From assembly GCA_963578605.1 (NCBI GenBank), contig CAUZEA010000089.1, forward strand, positions 1 to 24,833: a stretch of DNA of 24,833 nucleotides, written 5' to 3'. Positions 8,195-15,446 of this stretch are shown here, piece by piece. Position 1 is the stretch's first letter; each line of letters starts with the position of its first letter. The translations under genes were made by a program, and so were the position numbers. Source of the stretch: JAKVCB01 sp963578605 (lineage in GTDB: Bacteria; Planctomycetota; Planctomycetia; Pirellulales; Lacipirellulaceae). A model generated the notes under the pieces. It saw only the letters and a list, made by a program, of their open reading frames with translations. It made no database searches and was not told the origin of the DNA.

Positions 8195-8749
8195 TCACTT
8201 GGGCTTCCCACACGCTTCGGCAACACTGCACGACGAGCAAGAATCACAACCACCGCGGCCAGCAGCAGCTTCGGTACCGCAGTCGGGGCCACACCCCTCG
8301 ATAAGCATTTTGGTAAACTGCCGAAATTTCACCTCCGTTTCGTAAGTTCCGGCCAGTTGTTCCGTGTACGCTTCGAGTTCGGGAGTGATTTCTCCCAGGA
8401 AATAGAAGAACAGTCCCTGCCCATCGAACAGGTGTTCTACATCGATCAACACCGCCGGTACGTTTCCTCCTACCAGCAGCAGGGAGCAGGCCTGATAGGC
8501 TGCCTGACGATTTTTTTCGAGGCGGGCTTCAAGCAGAAGATCCTCGACGGTCATTCCCCGCAAAATGGCTCCGTCGGCGTGGGTGTCTTCGGTTTCGTCT
8601 TCCGGTGCCGCCAAGACTTCACCCACCTCAAGCCCACGGCGGGTGCGGACCACCACGCGGGTCGCGCGCGGATAGCGGACCGCGTCAATCGCTTGAAATC
8701 GGCCCACGTGGCCCATCGCGCCAACTCGAACAAGATGATTGCGAGGCAT
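8195..8749 (-). CDS. PSP1/RicT-like protein with Cys-rich C-terminus
   Basis: A 184-aa protein with a PSP1 C-terminal-type domain. It resembles Bacillus RicT (YaaT), a component of a [4Fe-4S]-bearing complex that helps RNase Y-dependent RNA processing. Matches to that family: VVVRTRRGLEVGEVL (residues about 32-46), an 'NRQAAYQACSLLL' helix, LIDVEHLFDGQGLFFYF, and YETEVKFRQF. RicT has a GPCGxxLCC cysteine cluster after this point; here the equivalent is GCGPDC followed by a Gly/Cys tail (GGCDSCSSCSVAEACG). In total about seven cysteines fall in the last 35 residues. The canonical CC pair is missing and the tail is different, so a metal or Fe-S site is likely but its form is uncertain. The ribosome site GGAAG lies about 12 nt upstream of the ATG. 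Confidence 0.82.
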   Translation of the reverse strand: MPRNHLVRVGAMGHVGRFQAIDAVRYPRATRVVVRTRRGLEVGEVLAAPEDETEDTHADGAILRGMTVEDLLLEARLEKNRQAAYQACSLLLVGGNVPAVLIDVEHLFDGQGLFFYFLGEITPELEAYTEQLAGTYETEVKFRQFTKMLIEGCGPDCGTEAAAGRGGCDSCSSCSVAEACGKPK

Positions 8750-9044
8750 TGTCGTGTTTGCTTCCAGGTTGATCCGATACGTTCCAGCTCGCCTTAACCC
8801 CTTCCAGCACGCCTTAACCTACGTTTAATTGTCGCACGCTTCCCGCTCACTGCCAAGCTGGATCGCCACTTTCTCTCCCGAGATCACCGATCTCCCCCTT
8901 GCGACCTGTTAGCTGGAAGCCGATGATATCGCCTGAGTCGTAGAAAGCGGCCACCATTGTCAGGGCGGTCGCGAAATTCCCGCTTGCCGGAACCGGTTCG
9001 GTCGCAGTGGGGTTCCCTTCCTTCAACATAAAATCGTCACGCCG
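8750..9044. other. Divergent intergenic region, PSP1-like gene / bioB
   Basis: 295 bp between two outward-facing genes. It contains a 20-bp tandem duplication in the PSP1-gene leader (8781-8820). I see no convincing -10/-35 pair, no biotin-operator-like palindrome and no coding potential. Confidence 0.5.
8781..8820. repeat. 20-bp tandem duplication
   Basis: Units 8781-8800 and 8801-8820 share TTCCAGC-CGCCTTAACC with three mismatches over 20 bp. Each copy, read on the minus strand, gives TTAAGGCG-GCTGGAA just upstream of the PSP1-like gene. Confidence 0.8.
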
Positions 9045-10091
9045 ATGCCAGTTGCACCTACTGGGCGTGCCTCGCCCGCTACCTCTGCCGGCAGGAGTCA
9101 TACCAACCCATGGCATCCTTTGGCCGACAAAGTCCTCGATGGCAGGCAGGTTTCACGTTCTGAGGCGTTATCGATCCTTGCCTGCCCCGATCACGGTCTG
9201 CTCGATTTGCTGGCCGCTGTCTATCGTGTCCGAGCGCATTACTTCGGCAATCAGATCCAGCTTTATTTCTTGATGAATGCCAAGAGCGGCCTTTGCCCGG
9301 AGGATTGCACCTATTGTTCACAATCCAAGGTCTCCAACGCAGACATTCCCAAATACAATCTCTTAAGTCGCGATAAACTCCTCGACGGTGCCCGCCTGGC
9401 AGCCCAACGAGCGGCGGGAACCTATTGCATCGTGATCTCCGCCAAGGGGCCGAGTGATCGAGAAATGCAGGCCGTCACCTCAATCGTGCCAGAAATCAAA
9501 CAGCGGTACGATCTGAAGATTTGCGTCTGCCTTGGTTTGCTGACTCGGAAGCAAGCCAGGCAACTAAAGCAGTGTGGCGTCGACCGAGTCAACCATAATC
9601 TCAATACGAGCGATGCATTCTACGGCGAGATTTGCACGACCCACACCTATCGCGATCGGGTTGCGACCCTCCAGGCCGTTCGCGATGCCGGAATGGAAAT
9701 GTGTTCGGGTGGAATTGTCGGAATGGGTGAGCAGCCACACGACGTGGTCGATATGGCCGTTGCTTTGCGTGATCTTGGCGTGCAATCGATCCCCATCAAT
9801 TTCCTGAATCCTATCGATGGCACACCGCTGGCTGGGAAAAGTGACCTGAATCCACGCACCTGTCTGAAAGTGCTTTCGATGTTTCGCTTTGTGAATCCCG
9901 ACCGTGAGATCCGGATCGCGGGAGGCCGGGAACTACACCTTGGTAGCATGCAGGCGTTGGGGTTTTACCCTGCCAATTCGATGTTTGTGGGTGACTACCT
10001 TACGACCAAGGGCCAGTCCCCCGACGATGATTATCGAATGATCCGCGATTTGGGGTTTGAGGTGGTTCAGGCGGAAGAAATCTCGGCCTGA
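9045..10091 (+). CDS. bioB: Biotin synthase
   Basis: A 348-aa radical-SAM enzyme that inserts sulfur into dethiobiotin in the last step of biotin synthesis. The SAM-cluster motif is CPEDCTYC with Cys84, Cys88 and Cys91. Other BioB signatures: YFLMNAKSGLCPEDC, CSQSK, CVCLGLLT, GVDRVNHNLNTS, GGIVGMGE, PINFLNPIDGTPL, and the Arg-bearing RIAGGRE that binds the [2Fe-2S] cluster. The C-terminus FVGDYLTTKGQ is intact. The start is less sure: ATG 9045 lacks an obvious ribosome site, yet BioB homology begins only at about residue 24 (HPLADKVLDG). The first 20 residues (Thr/Ser/Pro-rich) are not conserved. No other biotin genes lie nearby. Confidence 0.95.
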   Translation: MPVAPTGRASPATSAGRSHTNPWHPLADKVLDGRQVSRSEALSILACPDHGLLDLLAAVYRVRAHYFGNQIQLYFLMNAKSGLCPEDCTYCSQSKVSNADIPKYNLLSRDKLLDGARLAAQRAAGTYCIVISAKGPSDREMQAVTSIVPEIKQRYDLKICVCLGLLTRKQARQLKQCGVDRVNHNLNTSDAFYGEICTTHTYRDRVATLQAVRDAGMEMCSGGIVGMGEQPHDVVDMAVALRDLGVQSIPINFLNPIDGTPLAGKSDLNPRTCLKVLSMFRFVNPDREIRIAGGRELHLGSMQALGFYPANSMFVGDYLTTKGQSPDDDYRMIRDLGFEVVQAEEISA

Positions 10092-10331
10092 CAATCCGCA
10101 CCAAGTCACCCTATCCCCCCCGGCTTTCTCATCTCCTTAAATCCGAAAAAGTTTGCTAACCGGGTGAATCTTCCCCGCCTGTCAGCCCGATAGAAACTTG
10201 ACAACAGGATGTGTCCAGGGATCGTCCCCGTTGTTGGTGATTCCGGCGGGTTGGGTTTCATTCCCAATACTGCTGGTGATCACCAGGTGGCGATTTCCTG
10301 TCGTATTACTCCGAAACGCAAGGATGCGGTC
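10092..10331. other. Intergenic region before the DUF11 protein
   Basis: 240 bp. A consensus -35-like TTGACA is at 10198-10203, but no good -10 follows at 16-18 bp. An upstream in-frame ATG at 10209 lacks a ribosome site and is not used. No terminator is evident after bioB. Confidence 0.4.
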
Positions 10332-12857
10332 ATGGCTCGTCATGGTTTTCTAATTGGACTGGCTTTGCTTGGATTGTCCATTTCTACTCCGGTTGCCGAC
10401 GGCCAGCTAATCAAGAGTGCGCCGAATTTGGTCAACCGTCTCAACTCGCTGCGGAAGGAATGGAGTTGGTCTGAACTCCACAAACCCGCTCCCCCGCCTC
10501 AATCGCAACCGGTTAAAACTCGGCCGGACTCATTCGAGTCAACCGGGGCGAGGAAGTCTCGTGATAGCCTCGCCTCTCTGCCTCGGGTGGATGCGGAGAG
10601 GTTGTTACCCCGTCATTGGCAGACAACCGAAGCGGGTGAGGCGACCGTTCCGAACGTAGCGCCGCGGCGGGTGTTCAGCGACCAGAAACGAGACCAGAAA
10701 CAAGTGGACATGCCGCGCGAGTCGTCACCACGTCGCCCGCTGGGGGACGGCTATCAGAGTTCTCCCCGGGGAGCCGGTGGTTTGATGCCGTTGCCGCGTT
10801 CCCGAGTTAGCACGACTGGGTCGCCAGACGCAGCAAGTATTGACATTTCGACGAGTCATCCGAGCCCAATGGTTCGACGTTCCCCTCGTTCGGGTCCCCG
10901 CAGTGAATTTGACGCCGAGACGCTGCGGCGAGAATTGGTCGACGCAACCGGCCGGTCCATTCCGCGGCGAAGCAAAAAACCAAAGTTGGTTGACACGGCA
11001 GACAAGTCTGCAGTCCCATCCGTTCCAGCAAAGCTGGCTGCGATCGCGGATCTCCTGGTATCGGACCCGGACGTCAGTCGGGTGGCAATCGGTCAAGAGG
11101 TGACCACCCAAGTCAAGACCAAAGCTTCGCAATCGGCCAGACCCGCTGTGGTCATTAAACGGTCCCCACTGTTCATACCGTCCAAAACGATCGGCCGGTT
11201 TTCCGACCAACAACGGGTGACGTCAGCCGGGGAAAAAGCCTTTGCACCCGAAGCCATAGGATCCAACGAGTTGCCACGGCAGAAGGCGTCAGCCGGTCGT
11301 GTCAATTCGGTTACCACCAGCCGTGACTCCACGGGTCACGAAACGTCGGCGGACAACAGGTTTGGTGCGGCTTCTGCCGTGTTGGCTGACGGGATCGATC
11401 TGCTGGCGACCCACCAACTGCCGAGTATCCGTTCGCGGGTGAGCGGACCAAAACAAATTCTGATTGGGCGCGAGGCGACCTTCGAGGTTCGTTTCGACAA
11501 TCAAAGCAACATCGCCGCTCATGAAGTGATTGCCCAAGTCGATATCCCGAGTTGGGCCGACGTGGTCGATACCGTGGCGAGTAACGGGGTCATCCAGCAA
11601 ACCGAAGTTACCGAGCAGTTTAACACTTACCACTGGCAGCTCCAGGAACTTGCGGGGCGAGGGAGTGAAACGCTGAAATTGAAACTCGTTCCGAGAGCAA
11701 GTCGGGCACTCAAGTTGGGCGTTCACTGGAGCCACGCGGCGGTTGATTCGGAAGCGGTAGTGGAAGTGCAAGAGCCGAAGCTGCGGATGCAGATCTCCGG
11801 TCCTGATGAAGTGTTTTTTAACAGTCCCCAGGTGTATCGATTGACCCTGACCAATCCAGGTACAGGGATGGCGGAGGAAGTGTATATCAACCTGCTACCA
11901 CCGGCTGGTGGGAACGAGTCACTGAGCACACACCAGCTTGGAGAGTTGCAACCGGGGGCCAGTAAAACGGTTGAGGTTGAACTTACGCCCCGAGAGGCCG
12001 GGAAGCTGTTTGTGAAGGCAACCGCGTCGGCGCTTGGAGGGGTAACCGCAGAAGCAGAGAAAGGTATTTTTTGCCGCAAGCCTGAATTGGAAGTCGATTG
12101 GCGCGGGTCAGTGCAGAAGTACGCCGGGACGGTTGCGACGTACTATTTGCGTGTGCGAAATCCAGGGACCGCTGCCGCAGACGATGTGGAGGTTGAGGTT
12201 CGTCTGCCTGGAGGGGCTGAGTTTGTCAGTGGCAGTGAAGGTCACATCGTTGATCGAGCCAAACCAACCTTGACGTGGCGGGTCGGATCACTCCTGCCGG
12301 GAGATGATCGGTACATGGAACTCAAATGTATCCTCAACAACGCTGGTACAAACCGTTTTGTGGTGACGGCGGCCACGGCCGAAGGTGATCTTACCGACAC
12401 AAAATCAGCCGAAGTCAACGTGATTGCACTGGCCGACCTTAAGCTCGACGTGACCGATCCCAAGGGGCCCATTCCCGTGGGTCAAGAAGCGGTCTATGAA
12501 ATTCGTGTCCGAAATCGTGGTCAGAATACGGCTGAAGAAGTGGATGTTGTGGCCCTCTTTTCTGAAGGTATCAACGTCCAAACCGTTGAAGGTGTCGAGT
12601 ACAGTGTGGCCGACGGTCGGGTTACCTTCCCTACGATCGAAAAGCTGGAAGCTGGTCAGGAAATCGTGTTGAAGATTCATGCCCGGGCAACGCAATCGGG
12701 TGTGCATGTATTCCGGGTGGAAGTCCTCTGCAGCGACCTGGAAATCAAGCTGGCAGTCGAAGAGACGACCAGATTCTTTGCCGATGAGGTACCTGGGAAC
12801 TCCACGAATCCAAAATCGGCTGATGCTTTCGAATCACACGCCGACACCCGCTACTGA
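10332..12857 (+). CDS. Large exported protein with four DUF11/CARDB-like repeats
   Basis: An 841-aa protein, probably periplasmic or surface-exposed. ATG 10332 has AAGGA (10320-10324) at 7 nt and opens a clear signal peptide (MARHGFLIGLALLGLSISTPVADG). Residues about 30-360 are low-complexity, basic and Ser/Pro/Arg-rich, predicted disordered. Four immunoglobulin-like repeats of the DUF11 type follow, beginning near residues 366, 484, 584 and 704. Each has a 'G..V.Y.L.V.N.G...A..V.V...LP' pattern: VRFDNQSNIAAHEV, LTLTNPGTGMAEEV, LRVRNPGTAAADDVEV, IRVRNRGQNTAEEVDV. Proteins of this architecture are common and unstudied in Planctomycetes; a cell-wall or matrix role is inference. No membrane anchor or sorting signal is visible at the C-terminus. 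Confidence 0.85.
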   Translation: MARHGFLIGLALLGLSISTPVADGQLIKSAPNLVNRLNSLRKEWSWSELHKPAPPPQSQPVKTRPDSFESTGARKSRDSLASLPRVDAERLLPRHWQTTEAGEATVPNVAPRRVFSDQKRDQKQVDMPRESSPRRPLGDGYQSSPRGAGGLMPLPRSRVSTTGSPDAASIDISTSHPSPMVRRSPRSGPRSEFDAETLRRELVDATGRSIPRRSKKPKLVDTADKSAVPSVPAKLAAIADLLVSDPDVSRVAIGQEVTTQVKTKASQSARPAVVIKRSPLFIPSKTIGRFSDQQRVTSAGEKAFAPEAIGSNELPRQKASAGRVNSVTTSRDSTGHETSADNRFGAASAVLADGIDLLATHQLPSIRSRVSGPKQILIGREATFEVRFDNQSNIAAHEVIAQVDIPSWADVVDTVASNGVIQQTEVTEQFNTYHWQLQELAGRGSETLKLKLVPRASRALKLGVHWSHAAVDSEAVVEVQEPKLRMQISGPDEVFFNSPQVYRLTLTNPGTGMAEEVYINLLPPAGGNESLSTHQLGELQPGASKTVEVELTPREAGKLFVKATASALGGVTAEAEKGIFCRKPELEVDWRGSVQKYAGTVATYYLRVRNPGTAAADDVEVEVRLPGGAEFVSGSEGHIVDRAKPTLTWRVGSLLPGDDRYMELKCILNNAGTNRFVVTAATAEGDLTDTKSAEVNVIALADLKLDVTDPKGPIPVGQEAVYEIRVRNRGQNTAEEVDVVALFSEGINVQTVEGVEYSVADGRVTFPTIEKLEAGQEIVLKIHARATQSGVHVFRVEVLCSDLEIKLAVEETTRFFADEVPGNSTNPKSADAFESHADTRY

Positions 12858-12962
12858 GGCAGGTCGAGCGCAATGTTCCGTTCCGGCGAAACCAGCAGTG
12901 CTAGCAAGAAAGGTGCCCCCTGTCGCGTTTTCAGCCAGGGGGTTTGTCTCCTGCCGTGGTAT

Positions 12963-12996
12963 TTGGACTTGGACTAAGTTGGGTGCACGCTATAAT
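12963..12996 (+). promoter_or_regulatory. Strong sigma-70-type promoter for the lipoprotein gene
   Basis: TTGGAC (12969-12974) and a perfect TATAAT (12991-12996) are separated by 16 bp. A second TTGGAC directly precedes it (12963-12968). Transcription should begin near 13003, giving a leader of about 65 nt. Confidence 0.75.
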
Positions 12997-13067
12997 CGCC
13001 CCGCCTTCCCGTTGCCAGTACGGGTACAGGAGGTGTCTGACGATTTTACCCACGACAAGCGACTTCA

Positions 13068-14090
13068 ATGGATGTTCTGAATCACCGTTTCCGCGAATAC
13101 CGTCCGAGTTGCCGTTTAAGGTGCGCCACTGGGTGGCTCTGGGGGATGCTATTGGTGCTGGGTTTTGTCGGGTGCGGAACAACCCGCTCCAGCGATACAT
13201 CGCGCACTGCAACGGAGCAGCTTCTGATTTCCGACGCGATCGACCGCGCGGTTGTTGCATTGAACATACACCAGCTATCGGGGCAGGCGATTTTCTTTGA
13301 CGATCAGTATCTGCACGAGTCAGTCGACTCGAGCTACTTGATCAGCTCAATTCGGCAGCACTTGCTGGCAAGTGGGTGCATTTTGAAAGATGAACGTGCG
13401 GATGCTGACTTCGTCGTCGAAGGTCGCTCGGGTGCGATCGGCACAAACCGACATGACCTTTTGTTCGGGATCCCATCGACGAATGTGCCACAGATCTTTC
13501 CACTGCAAGGCATTCCGGCCGCGATTCCGGAAATTCCAATTGCAAAGCGGCGTGATCAGCGGGGTGTCGCCAAGATTGCGATGTTCGCCTATCATCGCGA
13601 GACAGGACGCCCTGTCTGGCAGTCCGGAATCGCTTTGCAAGAGAGTACGCTCAACGATGTGTGGTTACTGGGTGCGGGACCTTTCCAGTACGGCACGATC
13701 CGCAACGGCCCGTTGTTTGCAGAGAAGTGGGGCAATGGATCGCCGGAGGCGGTTGGTGACGAAGCGATAGGTGGTATTGCCCAGGAAATCACATTTGCCA
13801 ATCCTGCGATCCTGGCCGGTAACCTCCGGAGAATGCCAGCCAGCAAGAGCCCAGCCAGCAAGAGCCCAGTCGAGTTGGCCGGTTTTACGGCTGCGGTTGG
13901 GCCCGTAGCAGACGGACCCGCTGAGCTGACGCAGTCACCAGATATTCCGTTGCCCGATACTCAGATGTCGCTGCCGCAATTGCCAGAGCCAATCAACGGG
14001 AGTGTTCCACCTGGTGAATTCCAACCGGCGGAGGATCGCCTGCCCCTGCCACCGCCGGTGAGCACTCCACCCCGGCCGTACGTTGATTAA
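13068..14090 (+). CDS. Predicted lipoprotein, DUF6655-like
   Basis: A 340-aa protein. A hydrophobic segment (residues 22-35) ends in FVGC with Cys36, a likely lipidation site. Next comes the block GTTRSSDTSRTATEQLLISDAID, which I associate from memory with the planctomycete DUF6655 family. Conserved-looking continuations are FFDDQYL, YLISSIRQHLLASGC, ADFVVEGRSGAIGTNRHDLLFGIP and GVAKIAMFAYHRETGRPVWQSG. The last 100 residues are Pro-rich and low-complexity, including a 5-residue tandem duplication (ASKSP twice). No ribosome site stands out within 12 nt. An AGGAGG lies too far upstream (near 13028). The stop TAA overlaps the stop of the opposite-strand gene. Function unknown; membrane-anchored periplasmic location inferred. 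Confidence 0.82.
   Translation: MDVLNHRFREYRPSCRLRCATGWLWGMLLVLGFVGCGTTRSSDTSRTATEQLLISDAIDRAVVALNIHQLSGQAIFFDDQYLHESVDSSYLISSIRQHLLASGCILKDERADADFVVEGRSGAIGTNRHDLLFGIPSTNVPQIFPLQGIPAAIPEIPIAKRRDQRGVAKIAMFAYHRETGRPVWQSGIALQESTLNDVWLLGAGPFQYGTIRNGPLFAEKWGNGSPEAVGDEAIGGIAQEITFANPAILAGNLRRMPASKSPASKSPVELAGFTAAVGPVADGPAELTQSPDIPLPDTQMSLPQLPEPINGSVPPGEFQPAEDRLPLPPPVSTPPRPYVD
13836..13865. repeat. 15-bp in-frame perfect tandem duplication
   Basis: CCAGCCAGCAAGAGC occurs twice back-to-back (13836-13850, 13851-13865) inside the lipoprotein gene, encoding a doubled ASKSP. A third partial copy (CCAG) follows. Confidence 0.9.
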
Positions 14091-15286
14091 GGCAATTTGC
14101 TGTCGGGCAGATTGTCAAACTCAATCGGGTGGGGGCTCCGCGGGTTCTGGATGCGAATCGACTTTTTTCCATTCAGCAAGTCGTCAATCAGGTTGCCGAC
14201 CAGTTTTGCCCGCCAACCTTGTGCAAGCGCTGGTACCTCACGGTGTTGGGCGCCACCAAACCCAAGCCGGTAGGCGATTAAATCGCGTACGTCGCTCGCA
14301 GTCCCGACGAGGCTGGTGGCCACGTCCGCACGTCGGCAAATGCTGCCGAGGGCTGGTGAAAGGAACTGTCCTAACAGATTGAGCTGGGGAGGCATTTGTG
14401 GGCGCGAAACACGGTTCAGGTCGTCGAGATCAGTGGCGAGTCCGCGACGAATACATTCCGCCAACTGGTCGACCATTTTACCTTTGGCGCCCCGGTGCAT
14501 TCCTCGAATAGCACGGATTTTTTCGGGATCGTCGCTCTTTCGCTTGGCGAGCTCCACAATCAAGTCATCGCGCAAGACGCGCCGCGCCGGGAGATTCCTC
14601 TGTTGAGCTTCTGCTTGTCGCCAAAGCCACAATTCGCGGACAATTGCCAGCCCGCGCGGGGGTAGGTTGCCAATCCCGGAGACTTTTTGCCAGCGTTGGC
14701 GAGATCTGGCCTCATAGACTTCTTTTTGCCACGCTTCGATTTCACCCTGAAACCAGGTCGTCCGGTTTGCAAGTTCGATGCGTTCCGCAATCGCATCGTG
14801 AAGGTCGAACAAGTGACGGATGTCTTCCAGCGCGTACTCGATTTGTGCGGTAGTTAATGGTCGCCGTCGCCAATCGGTTCGCTGTTCCCCTTTGCCGGGT
14901 TTCCGCCTCAGGAATTTGGTGACGACCGATGCGTATGAGGAAGGATATTCTGTACTACAGAATCCAGCCGCAAGTTGGGTGTCAAATAAATTAGCGGGTA
15001 GGCGATCAATGGCCTTCAATGAAAAATTCAGTTCCTCCCTCGCCGCATGGGCAATCGTCGTGTGGTTGCCATCGGCCAGCGACGTCCAGAACGGGGTAAG
15101 ATCGCCTGCCTGGTAAGGGTCGATCACCACCATCCTCGCTGGTGTGGCCACCTGGATGAGGCAAAGCTCCGGATAGAACGTATCTTCTGAAACGAACTCG
15201 GTGTCGAAGCCGATCCGGTCTACTTCGGCGAGATGTTGACACAGTTCGTCAAGTTCGGCAGGAGTTGTGATGGAGTGGTAGGACAA
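14087..15286 (-). CDS. rnd: Ribonuclease D
   Basis: A 399-aa DEDDy 3'-5' exoribonuclease that trims tRNA and other structured RNA 3' ends. I propose TTG at 15286 as start (M-SYHSITTPAELDELC). With it the catalytic residues fall at the same numbers as in E. coli RNase D: Asp28 and Glu30 (FDTEF), position 85, Tyr151 and Asp155 (YALED). Position 85 is Glu (HAAREEL) where E. coli has Asp. No ATG or GTG exists between 15286 and the far upstream ATG at 15502, which would overlap the antiporter gene and add 72 unrelated residues. An HRDC-like helical region follows from about residue 205 (GLAIVRELWLWRQAEAQQRN). Its stop overlaps the lipoprotein stop tail-to-tail. Confidence 0.92.
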   Translation of the reverse strand: MSYHSITTPAELDELCQHLAEVDRIGFDTEFVSEDTFYPELCLIQVATPARMVVIDPYQAGDLTPFWTSLADGNHTTIAHAAREELNFSLKAIDRLPANLFDTQLAAGFCSTEYPSSYASVVTKFLRRKPGKGEQRTDWRRRPLTTAQIEYALEDIRHLFDLHDAIAERIELANRTTWFQGEIEAWQKEVYEARSRQRWQKVSGIGNLPPRGLAIVRELWLWRQAEAQQRNLPARRVLRDDLIVELAKRKSDDPEKIRAIRGMHRGAKGKMVDQLAECIRRGLATDLDDLNRVSRPQMPPQLNLLGQFLSPALGSICRRADVATSLVGTASDVRDLIAYRLGFGGAQHREVPALAQGWRAKLVGNLIDDLLNGKKSIRIQNPRSPHPIEFDNLPDSKLP

Positions 15287-15385
15287 TTCGTATCCGTGGC
15301 AGTCAATTGAAGAGCGAGTGTGTAGTGTCTCCCGCCTTCGGAATGATACACGATATTTTTGCTTTGCGGAGTGGCACAAATTGGC

Positions 15386-15402
15386 AAAAAGCCCTGGCGG
15401 GC
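15386..15402 (-). terminator. Possible intrinsic terminator after the antiporter gene
   Basis: On the minus strand GCCC-GCCA-GGGC is followed directly by TTTTT. The stem is only 4 bp, so it would be weak. It lies between the antiporter gene and ribonuclease D. Confidence 0.35.
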
Positions 15403-15446
15403 GAGAGGTCAAGTTTGCGTGGGGAGGGATCCACCATGGGGACAAC

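Noticed and set aside
8847..9116. 89-aa minus-strand frame upstream of bioB
   Set aside because: It overlaps the bioB start region, and nothing in its sequence suggests a known family.
10209..10331. N-terminal extension of the DUF11 protein from ATG 10209
   Set aside because: No ribosome site, and it would bury the clear signal peptide that starts at 10332.
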